DNA of 64,000 nucleotides, taken from the NCBI GenBank assembly GCA_027604505.1, contig JADIIX010000029.1, positions 62,001 through 126,000 of the forward strand. The letters are read 5' to 3'. Position 1 is the first letter of the stretch. The number at the start of each line of letters is the position of its first letter. The translations under genes and the position numbers were made by a program. Source of the DNA: Gonapodya sp. JEL0774. Taxonomy: Eukaryota; Monoblepharomycota; Monoblepharidomycetes; Monoblepharidales; Gonapodyaceae. Shown piece by piece: positions 12,396 to 23,983 of this stretch. The notes beneath the pieces were generated by a model. It was not told the origin of the DNA. It saw nothing but the letters and a program-made list of their open reading frames with translations, and made no database searches.

Positions 12396-15321
12396 TTATT
12401 GTTCATCGCTCCAATAGCTGAATCGTTTGTTTTCCGGTTCAGTATCATTTCGAGCAACAGCAGAGGACCCTGACACTTTTATTGTAGTGCGCCTTCGTGG
12501 TGTCGAATCGATCTCCTCGTGGTCAGTGCCCGAACTCATTCTGTCGGGGGTGGAAGAATGTCGTGCGAAAGCCAATTCGCTCGGAAACTCTCCGTCAACC
12601 TCTTCTACAACAATCGGCACTTTGTCCGATGATTGATCGTCACCATCATAAACTGACCCAGCCATCAATTGTTCCGTAGCCCTGATTGCGAAATCTTCCT
12701 CCACAGACCCCGTGGATATAATTGATACGTCCATTGAAGGGTCAAAGTCATCGGTATCAGTGGTGGCAAATGTGGCGATTGAACCATGAGATTTTGAGAC
12801 AGGGACGTCGGAAATAGGAACGCCGGCGAATCGCTTGGAAGCTACCGTTGAGTGTCTTGCAGTGGTTGCTGACTTCGATTCCGTGAATCTGCGCTCATGC
12901 TTTTCCCACTCGCCTGCCAACAGAGCTGCACCGACTCCACATGCCACTTCCCAGGCTGCTCCAGCACCGGGCAGCCAGCCCGTGGCTATTCGCCCAACAA
13001 TGCAGCAGGCACCAAATCCAAGGTAGTCCCAAAACCTATGTCGGACATAGCGCTCACGCTCACGACGGCGAAGTCGCTTGGCACGAAGGTGTGGTGCAAG
13101 ATGATGTAGTGAGGTAGGTATGCAAAGGCAGAAGAGATGCAACATTGTCCCAACATCTAAACAAGAGGTTTAAATAGGTATAAGTGCGCTGTTAGAACCC
13201 TTGTGCACGGTTACTAGTAGAAGAATCTATACATGGCTCTCATACTCACATGGCACCACAGCACATAGCCAAACTGTACATCCCATAACAAGAGTTCCAT
13301 TGAACTTTTCTCCACTCACTGTCTCGTACGCGTAGCCTGTCGCGTAAGGATGAAAATGAAGTCCAACTGGATCATATATTGCCATGAAGAGAGTCCACAG
13401 AAAAGAATGAAAGAGCGGTGGATGTGAGTGTGAGTTTGGCGGAGGTGGAAAAACGAGTCGATAGAGAGCTACGACGATAGAGACAGCTATGTGGAAAGTT
13501 CCAAGAAGGGCACGCATCCAGAGGGCTTTTTCTTGTGCGGGCTTGTTGTTCAGCTCAACCTCATACTCGGAACCTGACCCAGCCTTTATCGGTCGTCCTT
13601 GATCATCCCGTCCCTCTCCTTCCGCGCTATTGTCTTCATCATCACCAGCATAAGTCTCGAGAGCCCTCCGCAGCAATCGTCGCTCCCAGGGGGTATTCCC
13701 ACTGTAAAGAGGCGATTCCGGATTCGTCAATTTACCAGTGTGAGCACCGTCCGCTGGTTGATGATTACCAGGAGATAGGTATGGATGATAACGCGCTGCA
13801 TGCGAGTTTCGACGACTTTGTGCGGGAGGAGAGCAGGTGACCGATGAGGAGTTCGCTTCATACTTTTGGGGAGTAAGCGGCGAAGGTGCGCGCCGGTGAA
13901 GCAGTGGGTGAAGCAACGAGGGTAAATGGAGGACCGGGGTTTTGGTAGCTTGTGTTGATCCCAGTGGGATATGTGGCTTCAGGCCTGATGAACTTATCGG
14001 AGTGCGCGCATCTCCACTGCCTAACGAAAACTCATTCCTTGCCGGTTGTGCAGTATGGCTAGTACCAAGAAACGAAGCCCCTTCACGGAAAAAAAAAATA
14101 GAAGGCACAAATTGTTGGCTCGGTAGATCACGAAACGAATCATGAACCGCCCCCATCCAGGAATGTGATTGTGTACCGAAATTAAACCAGCCACCACATA
14201 CCAGATGTCTTGATGGTCGTGGTTGAAATAAAATTGTCCCGGGAGAACCACCGCCTTACGCTCCTCCTCTCCGCTCGTCTCCGCACAACACCTCCGGACT
14301 CGCTGAGAACGAAATCGAAGAGCTTTCGCCTCACAGGCTCCGATGCAAAGCGTGTCGCTATACGAGTGACAAGTGACACTTCCCAAGAAAGAAGATAGAG
14401 CAAGGTGAGGAAGGAAATTCGCGGTCTCGGAACGAAGTGGCAAAGGATCCAGTCCCAGATGAAATTGTCCTTCAGAACGACATCGAACATGTCATTAAGA
14501 TTATCAATTTCGCTTGAAGCGTCGGCAGCATAACTTACTGTCAGGATATCGACCAGATCATACAGAAGTTGAAATTGCTTTTATGGGATACCCAGGACAA
14601 CATGAATGCCCAACAGAGAAACCAAAACCGCGGTCAATGCAAAACGCTTCACAGCACCTAAAAACACTTCGCTCACCCATCTTGCGGTCCATACAATAAT
14701 AGGAATGGCCACGACAGCCACGGTGCAAGTACTCAAAATGAGAGCTACCGAGGCCCGAAAGCGCACAACCTCAGCGAGTTGCTGCGATCTTGTTATACAG
14801 TAGTGTACTGCAATTAATGGGTACAGGAATCCAGGCAGCCTGATTCGATTCACGGGTTGTACCGTTGTCTCGTTCATGTCCCTCCAATCCTTCTCATGAG
14901 GTTTCGGCTTCGGTGATCCCGCAGAATTTTCAGCATCTGAATCTTCTGTTGTTTTCAAGGGTTCGTTGTTAATAGCAAATTGGTGGCCGGTTGCCGTGGT
15001 ATCCATCAAGTGCTTTGCGAGAGGCAGAGCTTCATCGAAGTTCTTTCCCGAGCTCCCAGCGTCAAGATCAGCGATGCAGGTCGGTTCTCCTTGCTCTACA
15101 TCTGTGGTATCAGAGCTGCAAGATGTTGCGGCTCCAGCAGGTTCCCCGAGCATCCACAGAGATGTTTGGAAAACTCTAGCTGGCACTGCAGTAACATGCT
15201 TTATTGGGCAAAACAACAATCCCGAAGGTTCTTTATACTCCACAAACAGTACAAAAGTAGCAGGAAAAGGGGTCATAGGAAAGAAGTCTATCCAATACAG
15301 GAAGTTTCGTGCAAACTCCAT
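12396..15321 (-). CDS. Predicted multi-pass membrane protein, family not recognised
   Basis: The ATG at 15319-15321 lies 83 bp beyond the stop of paralogue A on the same strand. Exon 1 runs to about 14610 and has hydrophobic segments around FLYWIDFFPMTPFPATFVLF, ASVALILSTCTVAVVAIPII and LTAVLVSLLGIHVVL. After an intron ending near 14543 comes FIWDWILCHFVPRPRISFLT with another segment. Later exons hold a Ser/Pro-rich loop, LLGTFHIAVSIVVALYRLVF, SFLWTLFMAIYDPVGLHFHP, a segment at TLVMGCTVWLCAVVP, and a final exon with RRRERERYVRHRFWDYLGFG, a hydrophobic Gly/Ala-rich segment and an acidic Ser/Thr tail ending at 12396. About 7-8 membrane segments are expected. The basic juxtamembrane patch and Gly-rich helix recall fungal EI24/LDS-type lipid-droplet or spore-wall proteins, but the likeness is too weak to name it. 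Exon borders between 13150 and 14510 are approximate. Confidence 0.6.
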
Positions 15322-15404
15322 GGGCAGCTTTCGTCCCGGCGCGAGGATACTCGAAAACTGCGAAGTGCCGATTGCGGCGCTTCTCCAATTTTAGAGCCAG
15401 TAGA

Positions 15405-17613
15405 TCAGCGAGATCGAATGGAAGAAATCTCCGACCTGTGAGATGATGTCGCTGCAGGCGTATGGACCATTGAGTGGGATCAGAGGCAACAACGAAAAAT
15501 CACGAGCACCCGACAATCATTACTTACACCAACAACCCCCATCTCCCAACGCGGTCACAATCCAGCTCTCCACTCGCTTTCTCGCCAGATCCGTCAAATC
15601 TGTTCTCGCATCCTTTATCAAATAACAACAGTGGTACTCCCCTCCCGCGGACGCTGATTCCATCTGGATGGACGCGGGAGGTTGAATAAACGCCCACTCA
15701 GTCGCGACGGTTTCGATAGACAGGTCCATCTTCTTGACTTGAGATACCGGGTCGATGAGAAAAGTCTTGAAATCTGCCGGGGTGAGTGTATTAAACTTGC
15801 GGTGATACTTGTTCAGAGCGGATTGAAACAGAGGGCGTGAATTGAAGAACATGGTCTGGTATGAGCAGAAATGAGAAGCGAACGTTGAGCAACTGGTCCA
15901 GGTTGGAGTTCAGAATCTGGCCGCGATCGACTCACAAACATGAACTGGCTCGCCCCTTTGAGCTTCTTGTAGCTGCTCTCGCGGGGGCCGTAAACAATCA
16001 TGAAATCCATGTCGGTGTACTTCACCTGTGACGTCCCAAGGAGCGACCCAAAAGAGGATATAGAGTACTAAGTGTGACGGCCACTTCGACTGCAGGAAAA
16101 ACACCACGACACGCACATGCTTGTAGCCCCAGCTCCTCTGAGCCGCCCACTCCGGCTTGCCAAGTACTCCCATAACTTGTTCCGTTCCTTGCCTGGCAGC
16201 ATTCATCCAGACGAGAGGGAACACGTACTCCTTCCCTGCGACGGTAACAACGATCCTACGGTTTGTGAAACCGAAGACCCATCAGAAACAGATGTGTAAA
16301 TTTGACAAACAATACACCGAGCAACGGTTCGATAAACCAGTAATGCAAGCGTACACTTACGGTTCGGTATTCTTTGGCCCCGCTGACTCGGTTATGATGC
16401 CGGCAGCAATTTGACTTGGACGAACCACTCCTTGGGAACCACTATTCACCGAAGGCGTTGCTGTCCCAATGGGAGTGGAGGCGGTGCTGTAGAGAGTACC
16501 ACTACCACCATAGTTGCTCTGACTTCCATTGGATAAATGACCGGACTGCGTCATTGTGGTGACAGAGTGCGGTGGGCTAGGTGGCGCACCGGCCTGGTAG
16601 GTTCGTTTTTCGGCGGCCGGTGCGATGGAGAGCTGAGGCAAGCCATTTGGACCCCGAGGGGCTTGGCGCATTTGCATGCCTTGCGCAGATTGAGAGGAGA
16701 CGCTGGAGGAGGAAGAAGACTGGTACATGGGGCTCCCTAGCGGGGACTGGGGTGATAAGGGGGCCTGTGGTGGCGGCGAGTTTGAATATGGAACGGATTG
16801 CAGAGATTGCACAGGTGATTGGCGGACAGGTTGCGGGGCATTGCGGTATCGCTCAATAAATTCTGGGGTAATCAGGAGGTGGCGGGTGCGTTCCGTGACC
16901 TTAATTTACGTATGGATTGTGAAAACAAGTCAGGATAAAGGAACAAGAGACTCTGAACTCCTCGACAGATACGCTATGCTGTTAAAACTTCGAGACCAGA
17001 TTCACGTAATCCTATGAAGTCGTCAAGCAATGCTCTGGTCTGTGTTCAATTTCTGGTTCAAATGGGTTCCACTGAAAACACTCCAGAAACAGAATGGACG
17101 GAATGAATGGCCGTCGGTCGCGCATTCTGAGGATCAAATTTACACGCTGGAGCGTACAGGCTCTCGAAGATCCAAGTGGTTGTCCTGTGTCGATTTCTGG
17201 GACTGTCCGGCCCATTTGATCCCGCGGTGATTACGTACCTCCTCCAGCTCAACGTTGAGTATAAAGCTATCCCCCGTCTCATACATCACCGCCAGATCAT
17301 CATCCTCCTCCAAATGGACTCCTGCTCTGGTATCTGCATCCCGGTACTGCAATCTCAGGACGTACTGCTGGGCCGCGGATTCGATCTGGGGTATCTTTGT
17401 GCATAGGAGACCAACAAAGTCATCATACGTTTGAGGTAGGGTGCCATCTCGGAGAACCACGATTTTGATTCCTGGGAGGTGGACGGATGTGGTGATTGGC
17501 GAGAACTTCTCGCGCAAAGCAAACGAGTACGGGGGGTACGGGGGATATATGCATATCCTCACGCAGAGACACTCACCATCCCAGTACTCCACGCGCAGTT
17601 TTTTGAGACCCAT
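15405..17613 (-). CDS. Paralogue A of a six-member PB1 / SWGYK / FDSRP gene family
   Basis: Seven exons are read: 17613-17577, 17471-17239, 16899-16361, 16255-16117, 16025-15936, 15855-15528 and 15451-15405. Exons 1-2 encode a PB1-like domain: MGLKKLRVEYW supplies the basic strand-1 lysines, LPQTYDDFVGLLCTKIP follows, and YRDADTRAGVHLEEDDDLAV resembles the acidic OPCA motif. Exon 3 is a Pro/Ser/Gln-rich linker starting VTERTRHLL. Exon 4 holds KEYVFPLVW and VLGKPEWAAQRSWGYKH. Exon 5 has IVYGPRESSYKKLKG. Exon 6 has MFFNSRPLF, TEWAFIQPP and AGGEYHCCYLIKDAR and ends at GGCW. The short last exon ends at 15405. Exon 2 is 233 bp, the same length as in C and F, and A is closest in sequence to F (57631-59476). 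PB1 domains mediate head-to-tail assembly of signalling and autophagy scaffolds, so a scaffold role is inferred. The other blocks match nothing I know. Confidence 0.85.
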
Positions 17614-18846
17614 GGCACGTCAAGTGTACGATCAATGCGATAATTACGGAGAACAAAGGAAATCTGGAGCGGGGATGTGTTGACCGAATCACGAGACTGC
17701 TTTGCACTTGCTGGGGTGATCGCCGAGTGCAGAGGGAAAGTGCGACCGCAGGTCAGCAGAATCGGGTCTCTCTGGCGTCCGAGGAAAGATGGACGGGAGC
17801 CTGGAGTCAGCAACAACGAGGGTATGGGAAAGGGCGGGTGGTTCGGGTTGGGGGGGGATGGGCAAAAGGGCGGTTCTCAAGCCACGCTTCTCCCTGCGCC
17901 ACATTTCCCCTTCCGCCCCCACCCCACCTCCGACCGCGTGCTCTCGCGTCATATTATCTGACTTCTTCCCTGCCTTGCATTCTTTTTAATTGTCGTTTCC
18001 AACATCAGGCGTGCTTCCGCCTTATCAGCATTCCATCTTCGAGCACTCAACCTGATATAGTAGGTATATATCGAGACCTGGTTTGGACCTGGGGCAGGCA
18101 CCTCCTGTACCACGTTCATAATCAACTCAGAGAATAAGTGGGAGTGTGAGAAGGAGAGCCAGACGTAATATTACAGGTTATCTCCAAGCACCACGCTGAT
18201 CTCTTTGTGCACTCCCAAAAAGGAGAGGACCTCCGGCAATCCGATTTTGCCAAGTTGCCTGAGATTATGACACCGACCCCACATGGCACCTTACGGGATT
18301 CATATGATTGCGAAGCTGCGAGTTTGTGTGCATAAATGCAGTGCAGTTGGTGAGCGAGCCACATGCCATTGCGCGGACTGCAAAAACCTACCTCAAAACA
18401 TCTTCACCCGCAGGTTTCCTTTTGATATGAAAATGATCGTCCATTAGTGGGGTTTAGATAATTGTACATCTACGGCCATCAGCGGCGAATGCGAACTCAC
18501 GTCCGTCCGACTTCAGTTTTATTAGCTCTCAGAAAAAAGCGGTCCGCCATTTCCTGTGGTTTGAAACTGTTTAAGATCTCTTCCAAGTTTGTCAGCAATT
18601 TGAACCGCCACATGGAGCAAATTCGGCAGAAAGTTAGGATTTCGATGTTGTGATTTTGTGAGGTAAGTGATGACATCATTGGCGTGCAGCAGCCGGCTTC
18701 AATACATAGACAAAGCAAGCATCGGCGACGGGAAAAGGTTTGTAATTTACTACCTTCATGGGGATACAAATTTGTTGCCAGTACCGCTCTTAATTGATGG
18801 CGTGGCGGATCCGTCTGGTGCACCCCATCTCGGTCGCTGAATCTCA
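17614..18846. other. Intergenic between divergent genes
   Basis: This is about 1.2 kb between paralogue A (leftward) and the MDR dehydrogenase (rightward), so it should contain both promoters. Open frames here are short, lack family resemblance, and are probably chance. No repeat or RNA gene is visible. Confidence 0.5.
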
Positions 18847-20790
18847 ATGCCATCAGGAACGTCTCTCACGATAGCAACGTTCGTTGCACCCGAACTGACG
18901 CGATCGGGCGAATTTGTGTACGCTCAATTCACGTACGAACTTTGCGAAAACAAATGGAAGATCTGGAGACGTGAATTGAGCGGTGCGGACTCAGCCAACT
19001 CGCTGGCTGAAAAGGAGCTGTTGATGGAACTGGAAGGCGATCAGTATAGATTGTTGCCGGTTCGGTATTCTGGAGTCTGTGGAACTGATGTGGATCGAAA
19101 GTTCTTGCCATATCCACTGCCACAGGTGAAGACTTTCGATGTCCACTTGCATTCACTTGAACATGCTGAGAAAGCCACTTCTCTCTAGATCATAGGTCAC
19201 GAAGTGGTGGCTCTCATACCCGGGAAGAACCCGCCGGAGCACGTGACAATCGAAATCAACTCCTCCCACCTCGCCCGTCAATCCGCCCCTTCAACTTGTC
19301 CGTTTTGCACGCCTCCTCCCATGGACACTCAATGTCCTTCACGTATTACGCTCGGAATTGACAGGCTTCCTGGCGGGTTTGCGCCGTACGTTTTGGCTCC
19401 GATCAACAACATTGTTGCGCTTCCGACCGACGAAAATCAGTTTCCTGTCATGGCGGGTGCTTTGGTGGAGCCGTTTGCAGCGGCATTGCAGGCAGTGGAC
19501 GGGACCGGAGTTAAGCACGGAGCGAGAGTCGCCGTGTTGGGAACGAGAAGGTTGGGATTACTCGTGGTTGCTGCACTGAGAGGTCGGTGTCCGGTGGTCT
19601 TGGCTCCGCTTCTTTGGGGCCTGTTGGAGTAACAACAAACATGCCTACGTTTTTGGTCTCTGTTGTCAGCGTACCGCTCCAGTCATTTTCCCTCATCTCC
19701 GTCAGCTTTCCATATCACTGGACTCTCCCGCCACCTCCATCTCCTCCACCTCTCCGAACAAATGGGTGCAGACGCCTCAGTCTCCGTCGCACACGGCATT
19801 CCCTCTGATCTCTTGGAGTCGTTCGATCTTGTCTTTGACACCACCGCGTCTCCGGATGGATTGCTGGATGCCGCTCGACTGGTGAAGAAGGGAGGGGTGG
19901 TGCACCTCAAAACAACAAACGGGAGGGAAGTCGCCGGTGTCAAGTATCTCACTGCTGCTGTGGTGGATGAGATTGCAGTGGTGCCGTGGATTCCTCCAAC
20001 GTATGGCGGGCCGGCGAAGGCGGGCGAGATGAATGGGGTCCACACCACCGAGCCCGACGTTACCACGAACGCACCATGTTACTCCGATCCTCTCCAATTC
20101 ACTTGGTCACTTGAGCTTGACGCTGTCGCGGGAAATAGTTTCCGCACCAACCCAACCGTCTACTGCTCGCCGACCGTACCTTCCTCTGTGGTGGAACTCA
20201 TCCGAAATACCGGTCGTTCTGTGTTCCAACTTCCGCTGGACGAAGCCTGGAAAATTGTCGATCCGAATCAGGAGGGCGGGAAGAAGTTGATGGACGCTGG
20301 TTCGAAGTATCCCAGGTTTGATATCGCAGTTGTCACTCGTGCCCAGGAAATTGATGAAGTCGTAAGACCCCAAGGGCCCACAAAGGTTTGTTCATCATTG
20401 AGTTGAGCTATTCCAACCCCCTCAAACTCACTGGGCTCTCGGGGGAACGATACCTTCACGGCACAGGAAGTGGCTCTCATCCGCCCGCGCGGCGCCATAC
20501 TTGTTCTTCCTCCTTCATCTGCAAACACGGCAACATCTACTCCGTCACCCATTGTCTCTCTACCGGAGCTCCTCCATTCCCACTTCTTCCACCTCCACAC
20601 ATCTCGATGTGGTTCTTTCCCGCGCGCTGTATCGCTGCTCTCCCAAAATGGCGGTGACGTCGCGAAGCGAGTTCTGCAGATGGTGACGGATGTTGTACCT
20701 CTGCGAAATATCACCACAGCGATGGAGAAAGCAGCAGGGAGGGACGACGGTGTGGTTAAGGTGGTTGTGGAGTGCAGCGTGCACGGGTAG
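18847..20790 (+). CDS. Zinc-type medium-chain dehydrogenase/reductase (alcohol/threonine dehydrogenase-like), unusually long
   Basis: MDR enzymes oxidise alcohols or sugars with NAD(P). Four exons are read: 18847-19125, 19189-19582, 19706-20385 and 20467-20790, giving 558 residues against about 350 for typical members. The catalytic domain shows VRYSGVCGTDVDRKF (zinc-ligand Cys), GHEVVALIPG across the first intron, STCPFCTPPPMDTQC (part of the structural-zinc Cys cluster), and DRLPGGFAPYVLAPINNIVA. The nucleotide-binding half has VAVLGTRRLGLLVVAALR with a degenerate Gly motif, then GLSRH, EQMGADAS and FDLVFDTTASPDGLLDAARL. The excess length is about 110 residues in exon 3 (roughly 20020-20370), after which EVALIRPRGAILVLPP reads like a second copy of the 'LVRPGG' strand. 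The end is DVVPLRNITTAMEKA...VVKVVVEC. Substrate unknown. Confidence 0.82.
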
Positions 20791-21171
20791 TGGGGTGGTG
20801 GGGAATAGCGCGTAGGGCAAGCGAATCTGCTATTCATTATTCATTCCATGTTAATAGTACAGTAATCGATTTGTTGAATCCGAAAGTTCAAGCAGTGCCA
20901 GCAACAAACAATCATCAACCTTCACTCGCTGAAAGCGAGATAGGAGGGTAGAGGACAGTGCCAGGAAAGTGCGTCGTGTAGAGAGCACTTAAGATACTTA
21001 CTCTACGAAGCTTTCAGATGGTCGGAGTTTACGGTCATTTACTATGTGCCACGGTTCCTGGTGACCAAAGCTTTACCCCCACTGATTCATCCACTTGCCC
21101 TGTCAAGACACAAACGCATTCCATTGAAACTTTCCATTCCACTTCCCTTTCACCGTTTTCATTCTTCTACA
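20791..21171. other. Intergenic
   Basis: This is the 3' end of the MDR gene and the promoter of the next co-directional gene. Nothing else is visible. Confidence 0.5.
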
Positions 21172-22057
21172 ATGCCTATGTCTCCCATCCGCACCGCTGG
21201 GGCCGACGCTGCCCATGCCAAGTCAGCCGGAGTCGTTTCTCCGCTGCGACCAGCAAGCGCCGGCGCCGCCGCCAAATCTCCGCTCGCGAAGAGCGCAATG
21301 ACTGCGCACCCGACGATACCAGTTGCAAACAAGTCAGCTGCTATGCCAAATGTGAAAGGTGAGGCCGCTGGCTCGACAAAATCATGTTGGCGTTGGTGCA
21401 ACATTGTCATGACGTCCCAGCCCGCCTGCTCAGTCAATCTCACTTTTTTTTTCCACCTCCTACCTTTTCATTTGTACAATTCCGACAGTTCACTCTGTCT
21501 ATCCGCCGCCTCCCAATCTGGCAGCGGTTATCGCCTCGAAAGTCGACAGAATCACGGCTGGGCGTGTCATCGGCGAACTCATCGCACGCCGCGCCCTCCG
21601 GGTCGAAAACTTACCCCGCCTGGACGCCGTTAACGCCGCTAAAAAGCTTCGCGCTGAGCAGTGGGCCGACGCCAACAAGAAACTCGAGCCGGTTCTCAGG
21701 AAAAAGGTCGAGGAGATGCGGGCAGGCGGACCGTCACCCTCCAAGAGAGTCCGCGATGAAGAAAACGACGGCACTGAACACGCTCCTAAGCGTGTTCGCA
21801 AAGACAGTGGCTCTCCCGCTCAGCATGTCAAGCCGGTTTCCGTTTCACCTACAAAAGTCTCGCCGGGCTCACCGATGGCCACATCTCCCGCAACACCGTC
21901 TTCACCTAGCGGCGGTATGTCGGACCCCAACAGCGGTAGCGGTCGTAAATCGTCGCGCAAGGCGAGTGCCAAGGCACAGGATGCCATGAAAGATCAAGTT
22001 ATGGAGGAAGCTGATGAAGATGAGGGAACCAGGTCTCGGAAGAGGTCCCGCAAGTGA
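21172..22057 (+). CDS. Basic Ser/Pro/Ala-rich protein, likely nuclear, function unknown
   Basis: Two exons (21172-21358 and 21489-22057) give 251 residues. The intron has GTGAGG and a CAG acceptor and keeps frame (G|TT). The N-terminus is Ala/Ser/Lys-rich with SP motifs. A helical, charged segment (VDRITAGRVIGELIARRALR, then AAKKLRAEQWADANKKLEPV) lies in the middle. The C-terminal half carries basic clusters (PSKRVRDEEN, PKRVRKDSG) that look like nuclear localisation signals, many S/T-P sites, and a final RSRKRSRK. The composition resembles chromatin-associated or linker proteins. I recognise no family. The coding status rests on the clean splice, continuous frame and protein-like composition. 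Confidence 0.65.
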
Positions 22058-22465
22058 AGTGGACTAAAGCTTGAATTGGCGGAGTTGCAGTAGAGACAAG
22101 AAGCAGTATCACCAGGCTTCTTCGACGTGGCGAATGGGACTGGTGGCCTGGAGACCTTTGCTTTGAGTGTTACATAACTAATAGATTACGGTTACACTCC
22201 AATACGAGTGACAGATAGCTTGGATCATGCATACTATGTACAACAATCATCCGTCAGATTAATATTTGCCACTGCAGTTCCTCCTTTTTCATACATTCGG
22301 TCGTCCCGTGACACAAGTAACGTCCCGTCAAAATCTCAAGGCATCTTCTATCTTGTAGTATCCATCTACCTTGGTATCTATCATCGAAAGAAGCTCGACT
22401 TGTTCACATAGCTGCGTGCCCCATTCATAATCTTTCAACAAACGGAGGGATGAATGTCGGACACA
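22058..22465. other. Intergenic, convergent gene ends
   Basis: This is the 3' region shared by the nuclear-type protein gene (rightward) and the 2H phosphoesterase (leftward). It is AT-rich and no gene is visible. Confidence 0.5.
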
Positions 22466-23671
22466 TTAGACCATCTCTTTGAAGCGCTGAATATCAGCAA
22501 CCGCCCCCCCACTCCAAGTTACGACTCACCTTCCCACCCCTCTCGCATTTCCTTGGGCACCGAACTTTGACCTCCACCTCTTCCACCTCTGCCCCTGTTC
22601 GCGGACCCGCCCTGAAATCGGACCTTGGCCAGCGTTGCATGGGGCGTGTACCCGTCGCGGTCTTCAGCCTGGGGAACAATCCCGTGAGATTGAAAGTGGG
22701 CACGGAGTGCAGCTACAAAACGCCGTGATTGTGCGCGCGTACAATGAGAGACCATGGATCACACCAGTGCGAATGGATCGTGCCTCACCAACAAAATTGG
22801 CGAGCCTGGTTGCTTCAGCGTCGGCATTGGGGCGAGCAAAGAGTACTTTGTTGTTGGAAAACGTCCCTGCGACAAGCCGAACGAGAGTCAAAGGAAAACC
22901 TGTCGCAACAAAGGCGAGCGTACAAACAGCGTACCGGTTCCTCGAAATGTCAGAAAAGGGCCACCAGATGGATAGTGAGATTTGAACAGCTGGAGGGACC
23001 AGACGATCCGTGAGAACTCTAGGGTGACACGGTGACCGACAACGGACTCACCTCCCCACATCCACTCAAACATTCTTTCGCTTGATCCACTGTCTTCAAA
23101 TTGACATCATCTCCTGACTCAGAGCCGACACGAATTGATCTTCGGTCATCCCGATCCCTCTGCAACGCGAATACAAACAAGGTGACGTGCGCTTCCGCAG
23201 GTGGAATGAGGAATCCTTGATAACTCGGAAAGCGCGCTCGAGAATATTCGTAGAAGGAGTTGAAAGACGCTTGAAGGATGACGTCATTGAGGCGAAGGGA
23301 GAGAAAGTGCGTAGGTCGAGGTTGGTCGCGAGCGAACGGTTTCGGACTTGGGGGAGGGATCTGACGTCGGTGGCCACGGTAGTAGAAACAAAGTTAAACA
23401 GTAATTGCGCTTAATGTTCTTACTCTTGTCGGGCGAACGACGTATGGTCGATCTTTTGGTGATCCCACAGAACTCAGCTGGAGAAGCGACTCGCTCTTGA
23501 CCCGCATATCGGTGTAATGGGCGTTTTGATGCTCTTCACGACCGCATCCATTGCATTAGACACCATAAGCTTGCCGTCAAGGTCGCACCTTTCGAACCTC
23601 AACTCACCTGCAGTTTGAGAAGGTACGGCGGTTGTAGCAGCCCCGGCAATGGACACGATTCCGTCCTCCAT
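22466..23671 (-). CDS. AKAP7/ASCC1-like 2H phosphoesterase domain protein
   Basis: 2H phosphoesterases use two H-x-T motifs to act on cyclic or 2',5'-linked nucleotide phosphodiesters; the AKAP7 and ASCC1 groups bind or process RNA or nucleotides. The frame reads KPFARDQPRPTHFLSLRLND, then YQGFLIPPAEAHVTLFVFAL with the first H-x-T, VDQAKECLSGCGE, a strand GGPFLTFRGTG, NNKVLFARPNADAEATRLAN, then ALRAHFQSHGIVP and DGYTPHATLAKVRF with the second H-x-T. The C-terminus is Gly/Arg-rich and ends at RFKEMV (stop 22466). At least four introns are needed. The 5' end is uncertain: an ATG at 23671 opens an Ala-rich frame, but its donor does not keep phase with the acceptor near 23362, so the true first exon may differ. 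No KH domain is seen, which argues against a full ASCC1. Confidence 0.72.
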
Positions 23672-23983
23672 TCAAAACGATCAGTGCTGTTCAAGACACA
23701 ATCTTTCACTCGAATGCTTGCATTTGGGTTCCCGCTAGTTTTACGGAGAATCTTGCCCGCTGATGATGGCGAGTGCCGCGTGGGCCATCAGATCGGCACC
23801 ATGCATTCTCCCTGCAGCTCCCATAATTTTATTTCAAGTGCTCGTACGCAGTACTGACTAGGTTACATTTATCTCTTTGTACTCTTTCTTTTTCCGTGCG
23901 CGGTATTCATAAGTAGCCAGACTTATGTAGTTTCGAATAAATAACAGTTCCAGTACCACCTCATGCGAAGAAAGTGTAGGCCT
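23672..23983. other. Intergenic
   Basis: This is a short AT-rich gap between the 2H phosphoesterase start and the end of the M60 peptidase gene, both on the minus strand. Nothing else is visible. Confidence 0.5.
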
